Origin: CAZWUZ01 sp964637655 [NCBI: uncultured bacterium]
Lineage (GTDB): Bacteria > DAOPZR01
NCBI GenBank assembly: GCA_964637655.1
Contig: CAZWUZ010000012.1
Span: 8,681-30,732 of the forward strand
Direction: 5' to 3'
Length of the DNA: 22,052 nucleotides
In this document: positions 13,764-22,052 of the stretch, piece by piece
Position numbering within the stretch: the stretch's first letter is position 1
Layout: each line of letters begins with the position of its first letter
Translations under genes and position numbers: made by a program
The notes under the pieces: model-generated
Told to the model about the DNA's origin: nothing
Databases searched by the model: none
Seen by the model: the letters and a program-made list of their open reading frames with translations, nothing else

Positions 13764-15052
13764 GCTGCCGGCTCCGCCGCGGCCTCATCCAGCACCGCAT
13801 CGACCGCCGAGCCGGCGGAAATTGAAAAGAGTTCCCACTCCGTCGCGAGCCGGCGCATGGCCGTAGCCCAGAGGGTATCGGCATGATCCGGATCGACGCA
13901 GACATACTCCCGTTCCCGGACCTGACGATAGAGGTCCAGCGCGGTCCTTGCGGTATGCGCCAGTGAAAACCGTTCAGCGGTCGCCAGCGCCGCCGCCTGC
14001 ATTGCCTGCAGTTGTGCCGGTGGCAGACCGGCGATGTCACCCAGGGCAGCGGTGAAGTCAGCAACGGATGCCTCATGCAGCAGCCGCCCATTGCTCCGGT
14101 CGCGCACCACCTCGCGCGCACCCGGCGCGTCCACGGCAACGGCCGGCAGACCAACCGCCATCGCCTCGGTCAGTACCATCCCCTGCGTCTCGGTCAGCGA
14201 GGCAAATGCGAAGACGTCCATGGCGGCGTAGGCGTCGGTCAGATCACGGGCCGTGAGGATGCCCAGTTCGTGATACCTGCCGGCCAGTCCGGCCGCGCGG
14301 AAGAGTTCCCGCAACTGTTCGCGACTTTCCCCCGCGCCCGCCACCAGAAAGTGGCGGTGCTCGTCCTGCACCAGAAAATCGCGTACTGCCCGCGCGAGAA
14401 AGTCGAGGTTCTTCTCCGGGGCCAGCCGCCCGACGTGCCCGACGACAAAAGCGTCGGCCGGTATCCCCAGGCGCCGGCGCAGGGCCTGGCCGTCGCCATT
14501 TTTGAAGCGTGCGAGCTGGACCCCGGTCGGCACCACCGCCACCGGCGAAGTCACGCCCCGCTCCTGCATGAGTGCGGCAATGCTCTCGCTCGGAGCGAAG
14601 ACCTGGGCGGCCAGGTTGGCATACCCGGTGGCGAGATGTATCACATAATTTTTCATGAGCGCGGAGTCGCCCGGCACATAATGCGTGTAGTCCTCGTAGC
14701 GCGTGTGATGGGTAAAGACCAGCGGCAACTGATGCGCGTGGGCCAGACGGAGCGCCGTGTCGCCGAGCAGGAACGGATGATGCGCATGAATGATGTCAGG
14801 GCGGAATTTCGCCATCGTCTCGTTGAGATAGAAGGGCACCGGGATGCGCACGGAGAAGTCGCTGCCGTTGAAGTTGGGCATGGCCGGGACGCGCACCACC
14901 CCCGCATCAGCGTCCGGCGTAGTGTCGAATTCAGGAGCGACAATCAGAACGTCGTGCCCGCCGCGCCGGAACTCGTCGGCAAACGATTCCACCGACCTGG
15001 CCACGCCACCGACATGCGGGAGATAGGTGTTGGTCACCATCATGATCTTCAT
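13760..15052 (-). CDS. GT4-family glycosyltransferase
   Basis: This 430-residue GT-B enzyme begins KIMMVTNTYLPHVGGVARSV, the N-terminal Rossmann signature of GT4 enzymes. IIHAHHPF (87-94), VVPTGVQLARF (173-183), GRLAPEKN (208-215, with the donor-binding Arg and Lys) and the EX7E pair ETQGMVLTE (288-296) follow. It transfers a sugar from a nucleotide-sugar donor to an acceptor, retaining the anomeric configuration. It has no transmembrane helix, so it is cytoplasmic or membrane-peripheral. The opening and the HHTRYEDYTHYVPG segment resemble diacylglycerol glucosyl- or mannosyltransferases, so a lipid acceptor is possible. The ATG at 15052 lies 2 nt after the previous stop. A longer upstream frame exists but would read through the preceding gene. 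A decayed copy of its 3' end lies at 10850-11013. Confidence 0.92.
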   Translation of the reverse strand: MKIMMVTNTYLPHVGGVARSVESFADEFRRGGHDVLIVAPEFDTTPDADAGVVRVPAMPNFNGSDFSVRIPVPFYLNETMAKFRPDIIHAHHPFLLGDTALRLAHAHQLPLVFTHHTRYEDYTHYVPGDSALMKNYVIHLATGYANLAAQVFAPSESIAALMQERGVTSPVAVVPTGVQLARFKNGDGQALRRRLGIPADAFVVGHVGRLAPEKNLDFLARAVRDFLVQDEHRHFLVAGAGESREQLRELFRAAGLAGRYHELGILTARDLTDAYAAMDVFAFASLTETQGMVLTEAMAVGLPAVAVDAPGAREVVRDRSNGRLLHEASVADFTAALGDIAGLPPAQLQAMQAAALATAERFSLAHTARTALDLYRQVREREYVCVDPDHADTLWATAMRRLATEWELFSISAGSAVDAVLDEAAAEPAA

Positions 15053-15054
15053 GC

Positions 15055-17298
15055 TCAGTCCCGTTTCAGGCAGACACTGCTGACGCCCGGTGACGCGGTA
15101 ACCGGCAGCCGGCCGGGGAGCCCGATAATCACGCGCGGCGCCCGGCCATGCCACCGCGCCTCCCACGCCACCACTAACGGCGGCCCGGGCGTTATCTCGA
15201 CGGTGATCATGCCGAACACCGTCGCGGTCGGGCCGAAAGCGATATGCCCTTTGCCGTGCAGCCACGTGGCCGGAATGCCCGGGCAGAGCACCAGTGCATC
15301 CTGCTCTTCGCTGACAAATAAACTGCGCATCATCATCACCCACTCGGCAGCGGCCCAGGCATGCTGCCCGTCGCCCATGCAGCCCCCGCCGGTGCGGGCG
15401 AGAATCGCCTCGGGCCACTGACCGGTCGGCGACGCGAGTTTGGCCACGGTCTCCACCAGCGCCAGGTAGCGCGGGTCGCCGGCACGCAGCAGGACCTGGG
15501 CCAGATGCAAGGTCAGATAGGGATTGATCCCCGAATGAATCATGTTCTGGTAGAACCCGCCCTGCACCAGACAGTTTTCCATGAGGTAATCGGTCGTGGC
15601 CAGCAGGCGCCGGTCAGCGGGTGCGTAGAGACCAAGGGGGTAGCCCGCCACCAGGTTGCCGACGGCGCCCGCATCAAGGCGGCGACCCGGGGCAGCTGGC
15701 ATCGCCGGTTTCCCCAACCGTGCCGCCGCGTGCTCCAGACTGCGGTCGATACAGGCGAGCAGGTCAGCGGCCTCGGCGTCGAACCGCCCGGCCCGTTCTG
15801 TCTCCCCGGTCTGCGTCAGCAGAAACGCGGCGGCCCGGAGCCCGGCAACGCCCCAGAAGTCATCCCAGTAATAGTAATCGTTGAGTCCCAGATGTTCAGC
15901 GCTGAAGCCCGCGGGCAGGAGCCCGGCCCGCGGAGAATCCGGTGTTCGGGGGAGTCGCTTGTCGATGAGCCACCCGGCTGCACGGCGGACCGGTTCCAGC
16001 CAGCTGGCGGCGGGTGGACGGTTGGTCAGGCGGCAGAACCGTGCCAGCAGCCACAGGACTTCGCCATTGGCGTCCCATTCACCCTCCTGGGAAAGGAAGT
16101 ATCCCGCCCGGGTCTGCCGGGCAAAGAATCTTTCCAGCGGTGGTTCCGCGCGTGCCGTGAGACCAAGGCAGAGCAGGGCATGCAGGATAAAGGCCGCATC
16201 GCGAAACCAGAACCGGCGATACGTGGAGGGGCCGGGATAGACCTCGCCGGGCGACAGCAGAATCAGCGTACGTACCGCCGCGGCATAGAGGAACATATAG
16301 TGCTCGTCAGGCACCTGCAGTTGACAACTATCCGCGAGACCTTTTTCCCAGAGCGCCGGCGCACTCACGTTGGGCGCGGGATGCGGCACCCCGAGCGGCA
16401 CCTCGACGGTGATCTTCTCCCCCATGTTCGGCCCTACCGGAAACAGGGCAACCGCCGTGGCCAGCCCGACCGGACACTCGACTTTCCTGCGCTCCCCGCA
16501 CCCGGGCGGGTTGAGGAACACATCGCCGGACCGGTAATCCGACAGACGATGCCCCGCGGGAACCCGGGAAAAGATAACGCGGGCCGTAGCGTTGACCGTC
16601 CAACTCCCTCCGTCCGCTGCCATCGCGATGGTATGGATCAAACTTACCCCCTCGGGATTGCAGGGACGGAGCGATACCGCAATGACCGCGGGCCGGTCCG
16701 TGACCGCGTCCACCTCCAAACGGCAGACGACTTCACCATCGCAGGCAACTGCTGTCCCGGTGGTGAGCGCCAGCCCGCCCCGTCGTGACACCGTCCGCAC
16801 GCGCGGCCCGGGGTCCATAATGAGTTGCTGGTCAGCCGCCGGCAGGCGGGCCGGGACAAGGGGTTCGCCATCGGCCGGAAGCAGCCAGACATCCAGCGAC
16901 CAGCCGGAGAGAAACGGCGTCACCAGTCCGCGCGGATCGACCACGGGAAACTCGAAGCAGCCCGGCAGTCCCACCGCCGTCCAGTTGCGTCCGGTCAGGT
17001 TGACGTGGGTGGCGGAAAACGCACGCGGGATAAAGGACTCCGACAGCGGGTCGAACTGCCGTACGGCCCAGAACGGCCACACCCAGTCAAGATTGTGCTG
17101 GATCGCCCGCATGTTCAGGAGCCCGCGCGCGTGGAAAACCGCGCCGGCACGCAGCAGTTCGAGCGGCTCGGAGACCTCGGATGGTTCCGCGAACCGGCGC
17201 AGTCGCGCGAGCAATTCAGCCGGATCAGGAAAGCCATGGCGCCGGGCGAGGCGGCGCGTGAACCATTGCCAGGGCACGAAACGGCTAAGGTTGCACAT
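15055..17298 (-). CDS. Six-hairpin (alpha/alpha)6-barrel glycosidase, GH15/GH63-like
   Basis: This 747-residue protein has no signal peptide, so it is probably cytoplasmic. An N-terminal beta-rich domain (about 60-310) precedes an alpha/alpha barrel (about 330-660) with RRFWFRDAAFI (361-371), GEWDANGEVLWLLARF (406-421, candidate acid), DYYYWDDFWGVAGLRAA (474-490), GQWPEAI (626-632, second candidate Glu) and GDGQHAWAAAEW (642-653). A short C-terminal beta domain (about 665-747) closes it. This is the architecture of glucoamylase-, trehalase- or debranching-type enzymes, which hydrolyse alpha-glucosidic bonds. The specific substrate cannot be told. Its start overlaps the lipoprotein stop by 14 nt, and its stop lies 2 nt before the glycosyltransferase ATG, so it is cotranslated with glycan genes. 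Confidence 0.8.
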   Translation of the reverse strand: MCNLSRFVPWQWFTRRLARRHGFPDPAELLARLRRFAEPSEVSEPLELLRAGAVFHARGLLNMRAIQHNLDWVWPFWAVRQFDPLSESFIPRAFSATHVNLTGRNWTAVGLPGCFEFPVVDPRGLVTPFLSGWSLDVWLLPADGEPLVPARLPAADQQLIMDPGPRVRTVSRRGGLALTTGTAVACDGEVVCRLEVDAVTDRPAVIAVSLRPCNPEGVSLIHTIAMAADGGSWTVNATARVIFSRVPAGHRLSDYRSGDVFLNPPGCGERRKVECPVGLATAVALFPVGPNMGEKITVEVPLGVPHPAPNVSAPALWEKGLADSCQLQVPDEHYMFLYAAAVRTLILLSPGEVYPGPSTYRRFWFRDAAFILHALLCLGLTARAEPPLERFFARQTRAGYFLSQEGEWDANGEVLWLLARFCRLTNRPPAASWLEPVRRAAGWLIDKRLPRTPDSPRAGLLPAGFSAEHLGLNDYYYWDDFWGVAGLRAAAFLLTQTGETERAGRFDAEAADLLACIDRSLEHAAARLGKPAMPAAPGRRLDAGAVGNLVAGYPLGLYAPADRRLLATTDYLMENCLVQGGFYQNMIHSGINPYLTLHLAQVLLRAGDPRYLALVETVAKLASPTGQWPEAILARTGGGCMGDGQHAWAAAEWVMMMRSLFVSEEQDALVLCPGIPATWLHGKGHIAFGPTATVFGMITVEITPGPPLVVAWEARWHGRAPRVIIGLPGRLPVTASPGVSSVCLKRD

Positions 17299-18385
17299 GC
17301 TCTGTTCGTGAATCAGTCATCACCAGGTAGGAGCCGAGGTGGTGGATGGCAAACCCGGCAAACGCGGGATGCGGGGCAAATTCCCTTTCCGCGATGGCGA
17401 GTTGCGCCTCCATCGCGGCATAGCCCATGCCGTAAAAGGTGACCTTGCGCGGTTCGGAGCGCAGCGTCTCGACGCCGATCACCACGTGCTTGCCCGTGCG
17501 GTCGGCATACGCGATTTCATCAGCCGCATGGGAGATGATGCTGTCGCGGCCCGCCGCGTAGTTGCGATAGTCCATCAACGCGACATAATCATAGATGTCC
17601 TGGGCATGCTCGCTCAGCCGCCGCCGCTGGCCGCGCCATGCGATATCCTCGATCCCGTCGAACCAGAAGGGCATGGCCGGTCCCACGACGAGCGTGTCGC
17701 CGGACGCACGCGTGAGGCGCATGAATTCCGCGGAGAGTTCGAGATACTGGCCGGCGCGCAGCGCCAGTTTTTCGCGCCAGTCGTCGAGCAGGTACGGCTC
17801 GATATCGATATTGACCCCGTCGAATCTGGCGGCGGTATCGCTGGCGGCATTGTAGTCGAGCACGCGCGCGAACATCCTGACCGCCACCGCGCGCTTTTCC
17901 GGCAGGATGTATTCCGGCGTGTTGAGATAGTACGACCCGAGCAGGGCATAGACCTTGCCGCCGCGCTGATGGACCGCCGTGATGAGGCGCCGGTACTTTT
18001 CCGGTTCCGCCACGAGGATGTTCCGGCCGCGATACTCGTCGGCATACAGGTAGAGAATGGCAATCCGGTGCCGGTCGAGAAAGGCAAAGGTGCCGGCCCA
18101 GCCGGCTTCCCGGTCGAGCAGGTTGAACGTCTCTGTTTCCCACACCCAGATTGCCCGCGGCGCGCCAGCCGCCGCACTGTCCACCACCGCAGGCATCACC
18201 GCCGGCGTCGAGTCGGCGCGTACCGTCGCAGCCAGTACGGCCGGGTTGGCGTCCGCCCCCCGGGTCTGCCAGTCGCAGCCGGCCAGGGCGACAACCAGCA
18301 GCAGCGACGCGAGCAGTCCCCCGCAGCGGCGCAACGGCTGCCGGCACCCGGCACCTGCCTTAGCGCGTGGTGGCGAATGCAGCAT
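17285..18385 (-). CDS. Lipoprotein, glycosidase-like TIM-barrel
   Basis: This 366-residue protein has a lipoprotein signal: basic start, hydrophobic LLASLLLVVALAGC, with the acylated Cys at 37. An Ala/Asp/Pro-rich linker (about 40-75) follows. The folded domain from about 77 has RAIWVWETETFNLL, a possible catalytic FDGVNIDIEPY (188-198, D194/E196), GPAMPFWFDG, DIYDYVALMDYRNY, VVIGVETLR and FAGFAIHHLGSYL. The DGVNIDIEP strand resembles the GH18 DxxDxDxE region with a shortened acidic run, so an outer-membrane- or periplasm-anchored glycan hydrolase is inferred. It is the paralogue of the secreted protein at 9068-10078. The start at 18385 overlaps the upstream gene by 26 nt, and the stop overlaps the next start by 14 nt. 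Confidence 0.83.
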   Translation of the reverse strand: MLHSPPRAKAGAGCRQPLRRCGGLLASLLLVVALAGCDWQTRGADANPAVLAATVRADSTPAVMPAVVDSAAAGAPRAIWVWETETFNLLDREAGWAGTFAFLDRHRIAILYLYADEYRGRNILVAEPEKYRRLITAVHQRGGKVYALLGSYYLNTPEYILPEKRAVAVRMFARVLDYNAASDTAARFDGVNIDIEPYLLDDWREKLALRAGQYLELSAEFMRLTRASGDTLVVGPAMPFWFDGIEDIAWRGQRRRLSEHAQDIYDYVALMDYRNYAAGRDSIISHAADEIAYADRTGKHVVIGVETLRSEPRKVTFYGMGYAAMEAQLAIAEREFAPHPAFAGFAIHHLGSYLVMTDSRTEHVQP

Positions 18386-20372
18386 AGACGCTGTCCGGGA
18401 TGAGTTTCAGTTCGCGCCGGAAGCGGTCATTCCTCGCCCGGTAGCCGGCGAATTCAGCGCGCACTGCCTGCAACTGGTCCTCATCCTGAAGCGGTTCCAG
18501 GTCCAGGTTTTCACCGATGGTGAACAGGTCATCCTGATCGAGGAAATACAACCCGGACAGATAATTGATCAGGTTGGTTTTCGTGTGTTTGAGCGGATAG
18601 TGATGCACATTGCGCAGTTCCGGGGCGAAATCCAGGCCCGAACCAACCCACGCAACGGTATCCGGAGTGCTGAGCGCATAGTTGTGTTTGAGCAGCGCCA
18701 GCAGCGATGGCGCAATATCCAGGTGCGAGGAAATCGATTTGAATGACGCGGGGTGCTGCAGCAGCGGCGAAAAGATGATGAGCGGCACATGGAAGCGGTC
18801 GATCTTCGTCGCCATCGGGATCTCCGGCAGCCGGTGGTCACCCGTGATAATATAGATGGTATTCTGATACGCGGGCCGCTGCGCCTGCTCCGCGAAATAG
18901 TAGCGCAGGGCGTCGTCGCTGTAGAGGATGGTCGCATAGATCTCCCGGTACGGGCGGTGCTGCTCCTTTTCGGCCTCTGTGAATCCCAACTGCTCCATGC
19001 GCACCTCGAACCGGCGGAGGTATTCTGCCTGGCCGGGGATCTGATACGAGGTGTGCATGCTCATGGTCTGCAGGTAGTCGATGCATGGCTGCGCCGGCGC
19101 GGGCGGCGGCAGCGACAGAATCTTGCGCAGCAGTTCCCGGTCCGGATAGCCCCAGCTGGAATTCGGCGTACGCTGGTAACCGGCCCCGAAATCGTCGATC
19201 CCGACCATGACATCAGTGTGCTGCCGTTCGAGGAAGGCACGCTGATTGTCGAAGTCCAGATCGGCGGCGCAATAGAAGCCGGTACGATACCCGTTATGCT
19301 TGAGAATACTGAACAGGGTCAGGTGGTTCGGCATGCGCGCCCCGAGTTCGTTGAAGCCCTGATCGGCAAACGGCAGCGAGCCGAGAATGGACGGCAGCAC
19401 CGCGAAGGTACGTCCCTGCGCGGCGAGAAAGTTCTCCCAGTACAAACTTCTGGCGGCGAGTTCGTCGAGGAACGGCGTAAAACTGCCCAGATAGGCATGC
19501 GGCCCGCTGAAGGCGCGACCCAGCCCTTCAACCTGAATGATCACGATATCGGGCGGCTGCCCGGGCACGATGGTGAAGTAGCTGCCCAGTCCGTCGGGGG
19601 TCGTCTCGGTGCGCAGAAACGGGTACTCCGGATCAAGGTAGCTGAACTCGCTGCTGCTGCCGGTGATGCCGCCGGCCATGGCCGACGTGGCCCCGAAATA
19701 GGCGGTCACGTCACTGACAAAAAATGCCGCCTTGTTCAAGGCCACACAGTGGGCATACTCGCTGGTGAACGTGCCGCTGGCGGAACGGGCGGAGACACCA
19801 ATGGCCAGGCCGCTCCCCAGCAGCAGGGTAATCACCACTGCCGCCGACGGGAGCGGGGTGTGCGTGTTGAAATAAGCCATGGCCAGCCAGAAGACCGTGA
19901 GGGGCACGACAAAACTGACAATCGTCAGCAGCGAGACATGGAACCCCGCATTCGTCGTGGTCATGATTTCCGACGGCGAGTAGCCAAGCAGGTCGGCACC
20001 CAGCAGCGTGCGCGTGGTGAAGAAATAGTTGACCAGGATCAGGTAGCCGACCAGCGCCAGCGAGCCAACTATCCCGTACCCCCAGAACTCGATGCGTTTC
20101 CCCCCGGTCACCAGACGGACGAGCAGGAACGGCACCAGCAGGAACGGCAGCAATTGCAGGAAGAACAGCAGGTCGAGACCGAATGCCTGCTCGACCACAT
20201 TGCCTGACTCCGTCGGGAACCGGCTGGTCATCGCCACCCCGATCAGTTCCACAAGCCGCACGGTCAACCCGGCCAGCAGCAGGGCCAGCGACAGGTTGCC
20301 GAACCTGACCAGCCGCGCCCCCAGCCAGTCCGGCCAGGCCGCATACGTTTCCGTCGTACTGTGATTATGCAT
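18360..20372 (-). CDS. LTA-synthase-like sulfatase-fold membrane transferase
   Basis: This 670-residue protein has about five N-terminal transmembrane helices (near 24-46, 66-90, 98-118, 145-168, 174-195). A large periplasmic sulfatase-fold domain follows (about 270-570). The catalytic features are those of LtaS/OpgB-like phosphoglycerol or phosphoethanolamine transferases: QVEGLG (Glu282, metal), GRTFAVLPSILGSLP (Thr322, nucleophile), MSMHTSY (His440), ITGDHR (Asp512, His513) and SSHLDIAPSLLALL. It probably moves a phospho-group from a phospholipid onto a glycan. The ATG at 20372 has GGAG with 7-nt spacing. The in-frame ATG at 20450 would translate repeat-derived DNA and was rejected. It may head the tight five-gene run, or follow the YaiO gene across a 225-nt gap. 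Confidence 0.87.
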   Translation of the reverse strand: MHNHSTTETYAAWPDWLGARLVRFGNLSLALLLAGLTVRLVELIGVAMTSRFPTESGNVVEQAFGLDLLFFLQLLPFLLVPFLLVRLVTGGKRIEFWGYGIVGSLALVGYLILVNYFFTTRTLLGADLLGYSPSEIMTTTNAGFHVSLLTIVSFVVPLTVFWLAMAYFNTHTPLPSAAVVITLLLGSGLAIGVSARSASGTFTSEYAHCVALNKAAFFVSDVTAYFGATSAMAGGITGSSSEFSYLDPEYPFLRTETTPDGLGSYFTIVPGQPPDIVIIQVEGLGRAFSGPHAYLGSFTPFLDELAARSLYWENFLAAQGRTFAVLPSILGSLPFADQGFNELGARMPNHLTLFSILKHNGYRTGFYCAADLDFDNQRAFLERQHTDVMVGIDDFGAGYQRTPNSSWGYPDRELLRKILSLPPPAPAQPCIDYLQTMSMHTSYQIPGQAEYLRRFEVRMEQLGFTEAEKEQHRPYREIYATILYSDDALRYYFAEQAQRPAYQNTIYIITGDHRLPEIPMATKIDRFHVPLIIFSPLLQHPASFKSISSHLDIAPSLLALLKHNYALSTPDTVAWVGSGLDFAPELRNVHHYPLKHTKTNLINYLSGLYFLDQDDLFTIGENLDLEPLQDEDQLQAVRAEFAGYRARNDRFRRELKLIPDSVYAAFATTR

Positions 20373-20398
20373 ACCGCGACTCCAGCGCAACCCGATGT

Positions 20399-20497
20399 CC
20401 CGCCCGCTCCCGGCGGGAGAGGTCAGGATGAAGGCACGCACCGTGCCCACCCCTCACCTGCCGCGGCGCGATTTCCTCTCCCCAGGGCAGCGTGAAC
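20399..20497. repeat. Degenerate palindromic repeat relic, copy E
   Basis: The 33-nt segment at 20451-20483 matches the core of copies A-C with about four changes. The left part holds a CCCGC/GCGGG hairpin (about 20402-20417). No GTAACTATTCAG-type ends are present, so it is older or truncated. It fills much of the 225-nt gap between the YaiO-like gene and the sulfatase-fold gene. The rest of the gap shows no gene. Confidence 0.6.
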
Positions 20498-20597
20498 CCG
20501 CGGCCACTATGGCCATCCGCCACACTCCTTCGCGCAGCAGGATTCCACCCGTCCATGCCGTACATCATCCTGAGACCGGGTCCGCCACGTTCCCGGT

Positions 20598-22052
20598 TCA
20601 CCAGCGGTACAGCAGGCCGACTGAGCCGCTGCGCTCCGCGTAAGCGTCCTTATCGTCACTGTAGCCGAGCGAAAGTTTGCCACCCCATTGCGGGGTAAAG
20701 TAGTGCTGCGCCGCCGCGCCCATCGACCAGCTGCGCGTGGCCGTGACCACCGTGCTCTTGCGGACGTATTCGCCGCCGTTGCTGAACCCGCCGTTCAATT
20801 CGACATAGTCATCCGCGGTCCCGGCCCAGTAATACCGGGCGATGGCGCGATTCGACACGCTCATTTGGGCGGTGGCCGGAATGAACAGGGTGCGCCAGCG
20901 CAGGTACCAGTTGCCGAGGTATTTGCCGACCCCGACCCCGAACATATCGACATTGCTGGTGCTGCCGAAATCCATGTGGTCATAACTGGCTGACAGTTCC
21001 CACCCCTGCCCCACACCCTGAAAGAGTTCCACGCGATACGCATAGTCCGGGTAGAGCGTGGCATCGGGTGAATACTGGAAGCGCAGGTTGGCATAGGCGC
21101 GGTCCCACGCATCGACATAGGCATCAAGCGCGACAGCATTGTCGTTCTTGTTGAAACGGTTCGCCGCGAGATACTCGAAGGCGAGCGAGCCGGGGACAAA
21201 TTTACGGCGGATGGAGGCGCTGTATTCGTGCCAATTGTCGCGCTCCGGTGTGAACGTACTGATCCCGTAGCCCAGTTTCGCCGACCAGGGAAACTCTTCG
21301 CTGACCACCGCGTCAGGTTCGCTGCGGGGATCAAGCGAAGCGCGGAACCGCGCCACTTCGGCGGCATCAGCGCCATGCGCGCTGGCGGCATTCAGGTCGG
21401 CGATGGCTTCCTCGCGTTTCCCCGCCGCGCGGTGCGCTTTGGCCAGCGCCAGGTACGCACGCGGTTCGGCCGGCTGCGCAACGGTCCACTGGCCATACGC
21501 GAAAGCAGCTGAATCCGGACGGTCGCTCCACAGGTACAGGTCGCCCAGCGCCGACCAGGCATCGCCATTGCCGGGCGAGCGGTTAGTGACTGAGCGCAGG
21601 TCGACTACGGCCTCGGCGTTGCGGTCCATCCAGGTGTAGGTGCGGCCGCGGGCGAGCAGCAGATCGGAGTTGTGCGGACTCGTCGTCAGCAGTCCGGTAT
21701 ACAGTTGGATTGCCTCCTCGCGCTGATCCGCCTGGGCGAGCGTACGCGCCAGTTGGAACCTGGCCTCATATGATTCCGGGGCCGTGGCCACCGCCGCGCG
21801 ATACTGGGCGATGGCGGCGGGATAGTCACCCTGCGTCCGGGCGGCAGCACCGGCAGTCAGCGCGGCGTTTACTTTCGCCATTCTGGCCGCTTCCGCCACG
21901 CGGGCGATCTCTGCCAGACGTGCCGCTTCCGCCACGCGGGCTGCCGCAACAGCAATGTCGCGATTATTTGCCAGGGCATCGTCGATCAACGCTGCCAGAT
22001 GCGGATCCTGGATGAAGGCACGCCAATGCACGCGGACAGAGGAAGGGACGGC
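20598..22052 (-). CDS. Chimeric TolC/NodT-N-terminus, TPR and YaiO outer-membrane barrel protein (5' end beyond window)
   Basis: The frame is open at the window edge; 484 residues are visible. The first 45 or so (VHWRAFIQDPHLAALIDDAL, then NNRDIAVAAARVAEA) match the start of NodT/TolC-type efflux outer-membrane proteins. A helical linker with a 12-residue tandem repeat (VAEAARLAEIAR, VAEAARMAKVNA) follows, then several TPR motifs (about 60-240; AAIAQYRAAVATAPES, REEAIQLYTGLLTTSPHN). The YaiO-type beta-barrel runs from about 255 to the end (WSAKLGYGISTFTPERDNWH ... GSVGLLYRW, with a terminal aromatic as in OM barrels). TPR plus barrel resembles exopolysaccharide export proteins such as PgaA or BcsC, so glycan export is inferred. 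A GTG at 22031 is in frame, but homology continues upstream of it, so the real start lies outside the window. Confidence 0.8.
   Translation of the reverse strand, partial: AVPSSVRVHWRAFIQDPHLAALIDDALANNRDIAVAAARVAEAARLAEIARVAEAARMAKVNAALTAGAAARTQGDYPAAIAQYRAAVATAPESYEARFQLARTLAQADQREEAIQLYTGLLTTSPHNSDLLLARGRTYTWMDRNAEAVVDLRSVTNRSPGNGDAWSALGDLYLWSDRPDSAAFAYGQWTVAQPAEPRAYLALAKAHRAAGKREEAIADLNAASAHGADAAEVARFRASLDPRSEPDAVVSEEFPWSAKLGYGISTFTPERDNWHEYSASIRRKFVPGSLAFEYLAANRFNKNDNAVALDAYVDAWDRAYANLRFQYSPDATLYPDYAYRVELFQGVGQGWELSASYDHMDFGSTSNVDMFGVGVGKYLGNWYLRWRTLFIPATAQMSVSNRAIARYYWAGTADDYVELNGGFSNGGEYVRKSTVVTATRSWSMGAAAQHYFTPQWGGKLSLGYSDDKDAYAERSGSVGLLYRW

Noticed and set aside
14012-16788. Long plus-strand open frames opposite the glycosyltransferase and six-hairpin glycosidase genes
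   Set aside because: Shadows created by GC-rich codon bias. The minus-strand proteins carry all recognisable motifs.
18753-20207. 484-codon plus-strand frame opposite the sulfatase-fold gene
   Set aside because: Low-complexity Arg/Gln/His-rich translation antisense to a gene with clear LTA-synthase motifs.
20373-20450. 26-residue N-terminal extension of the sulfatase-fold protein
   Set aside because: It is encoded by repeat-derived DNA, while the ATG at 20372 has a well-spaced GGAG and starts just before the membrane domain.

Overview
The window is GC-rich DNA from a Gram-negative bacterium. The evidence is a YaiO-type outer-membrane barrel, a lipoprotein signal with a lipobox, a Sec signal peptide and a remnant of a PorV/UPF0164-like outer-membrane protein. 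No marker gene fixes the phylum, so a proteobacterium or a PVC-type lineage are both possible. No rRNA, tRNA or CRISPR array was seen.

Region 1 (1-1.4 kb, + strand) carries two small membrane-protein genes, YggT-like and TVP38/TMEM64 (VTT domain). Region 2 (1.6-7.65 kb, - strand) is a compact restriction-modification or defence operon. In transcription order it encodes an adenine-methylase-like protein with a strong SAM motif but no NPPY, an Eco57I-type methylase with NPPY, a DUF1016/YhcG PDDEXK nuclease, and a GIY-YIG nuclease-helicase fusion. All three junctions overlap by exactly 8 nt, and a hairpin plus T-tract follows the last gene. The nuclease gene holds three palindromes at an exact 39-bp period, encoding three 13-residue units.

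Region 3 (8.1-11.35 kb) is a gene graveyard. Fragments matching a glycosyltransferase 3' end, the middle of a phosphodiesterase gene and its EEP 3' end lie in the same order and strand as in the intact genes at 11.35-15.05 kb. This looks like a decayed collinear tandem duplicate. It also holds a PorV-like fragment, an orphan YgiT-type zinc-finger gene with a truncated partner, one apparently intact secreted glycosidase-like gene behind a sigma-54-like promoter, and several short repeats with GTAACTATTCAGCC-type ends. Most fragment edges abut such an end.

Region 4 (11.35-22.05 kb, - strand) is a tightly packed envelope-polysaccharide type operon. Its order is a TolC/NodT-YaiO chimera (cut by the window edge), an LTA-synthase-like sulfatase-fold transferase, a glycosidase-like lipoprotein, a six-hairpin glycosidase, a GT4 glycosyltransferase, and a fusion of an alkaline-phosphatase-fold phosphodiesterase with an EEP phosphatase. 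The last four junctions overlap or lie 2 nt apart. I infer that the set builds, decorates with phospho-groups, trims and possibly exports a surface glycan or glycolipid. The substrate cannot be read from sequence.
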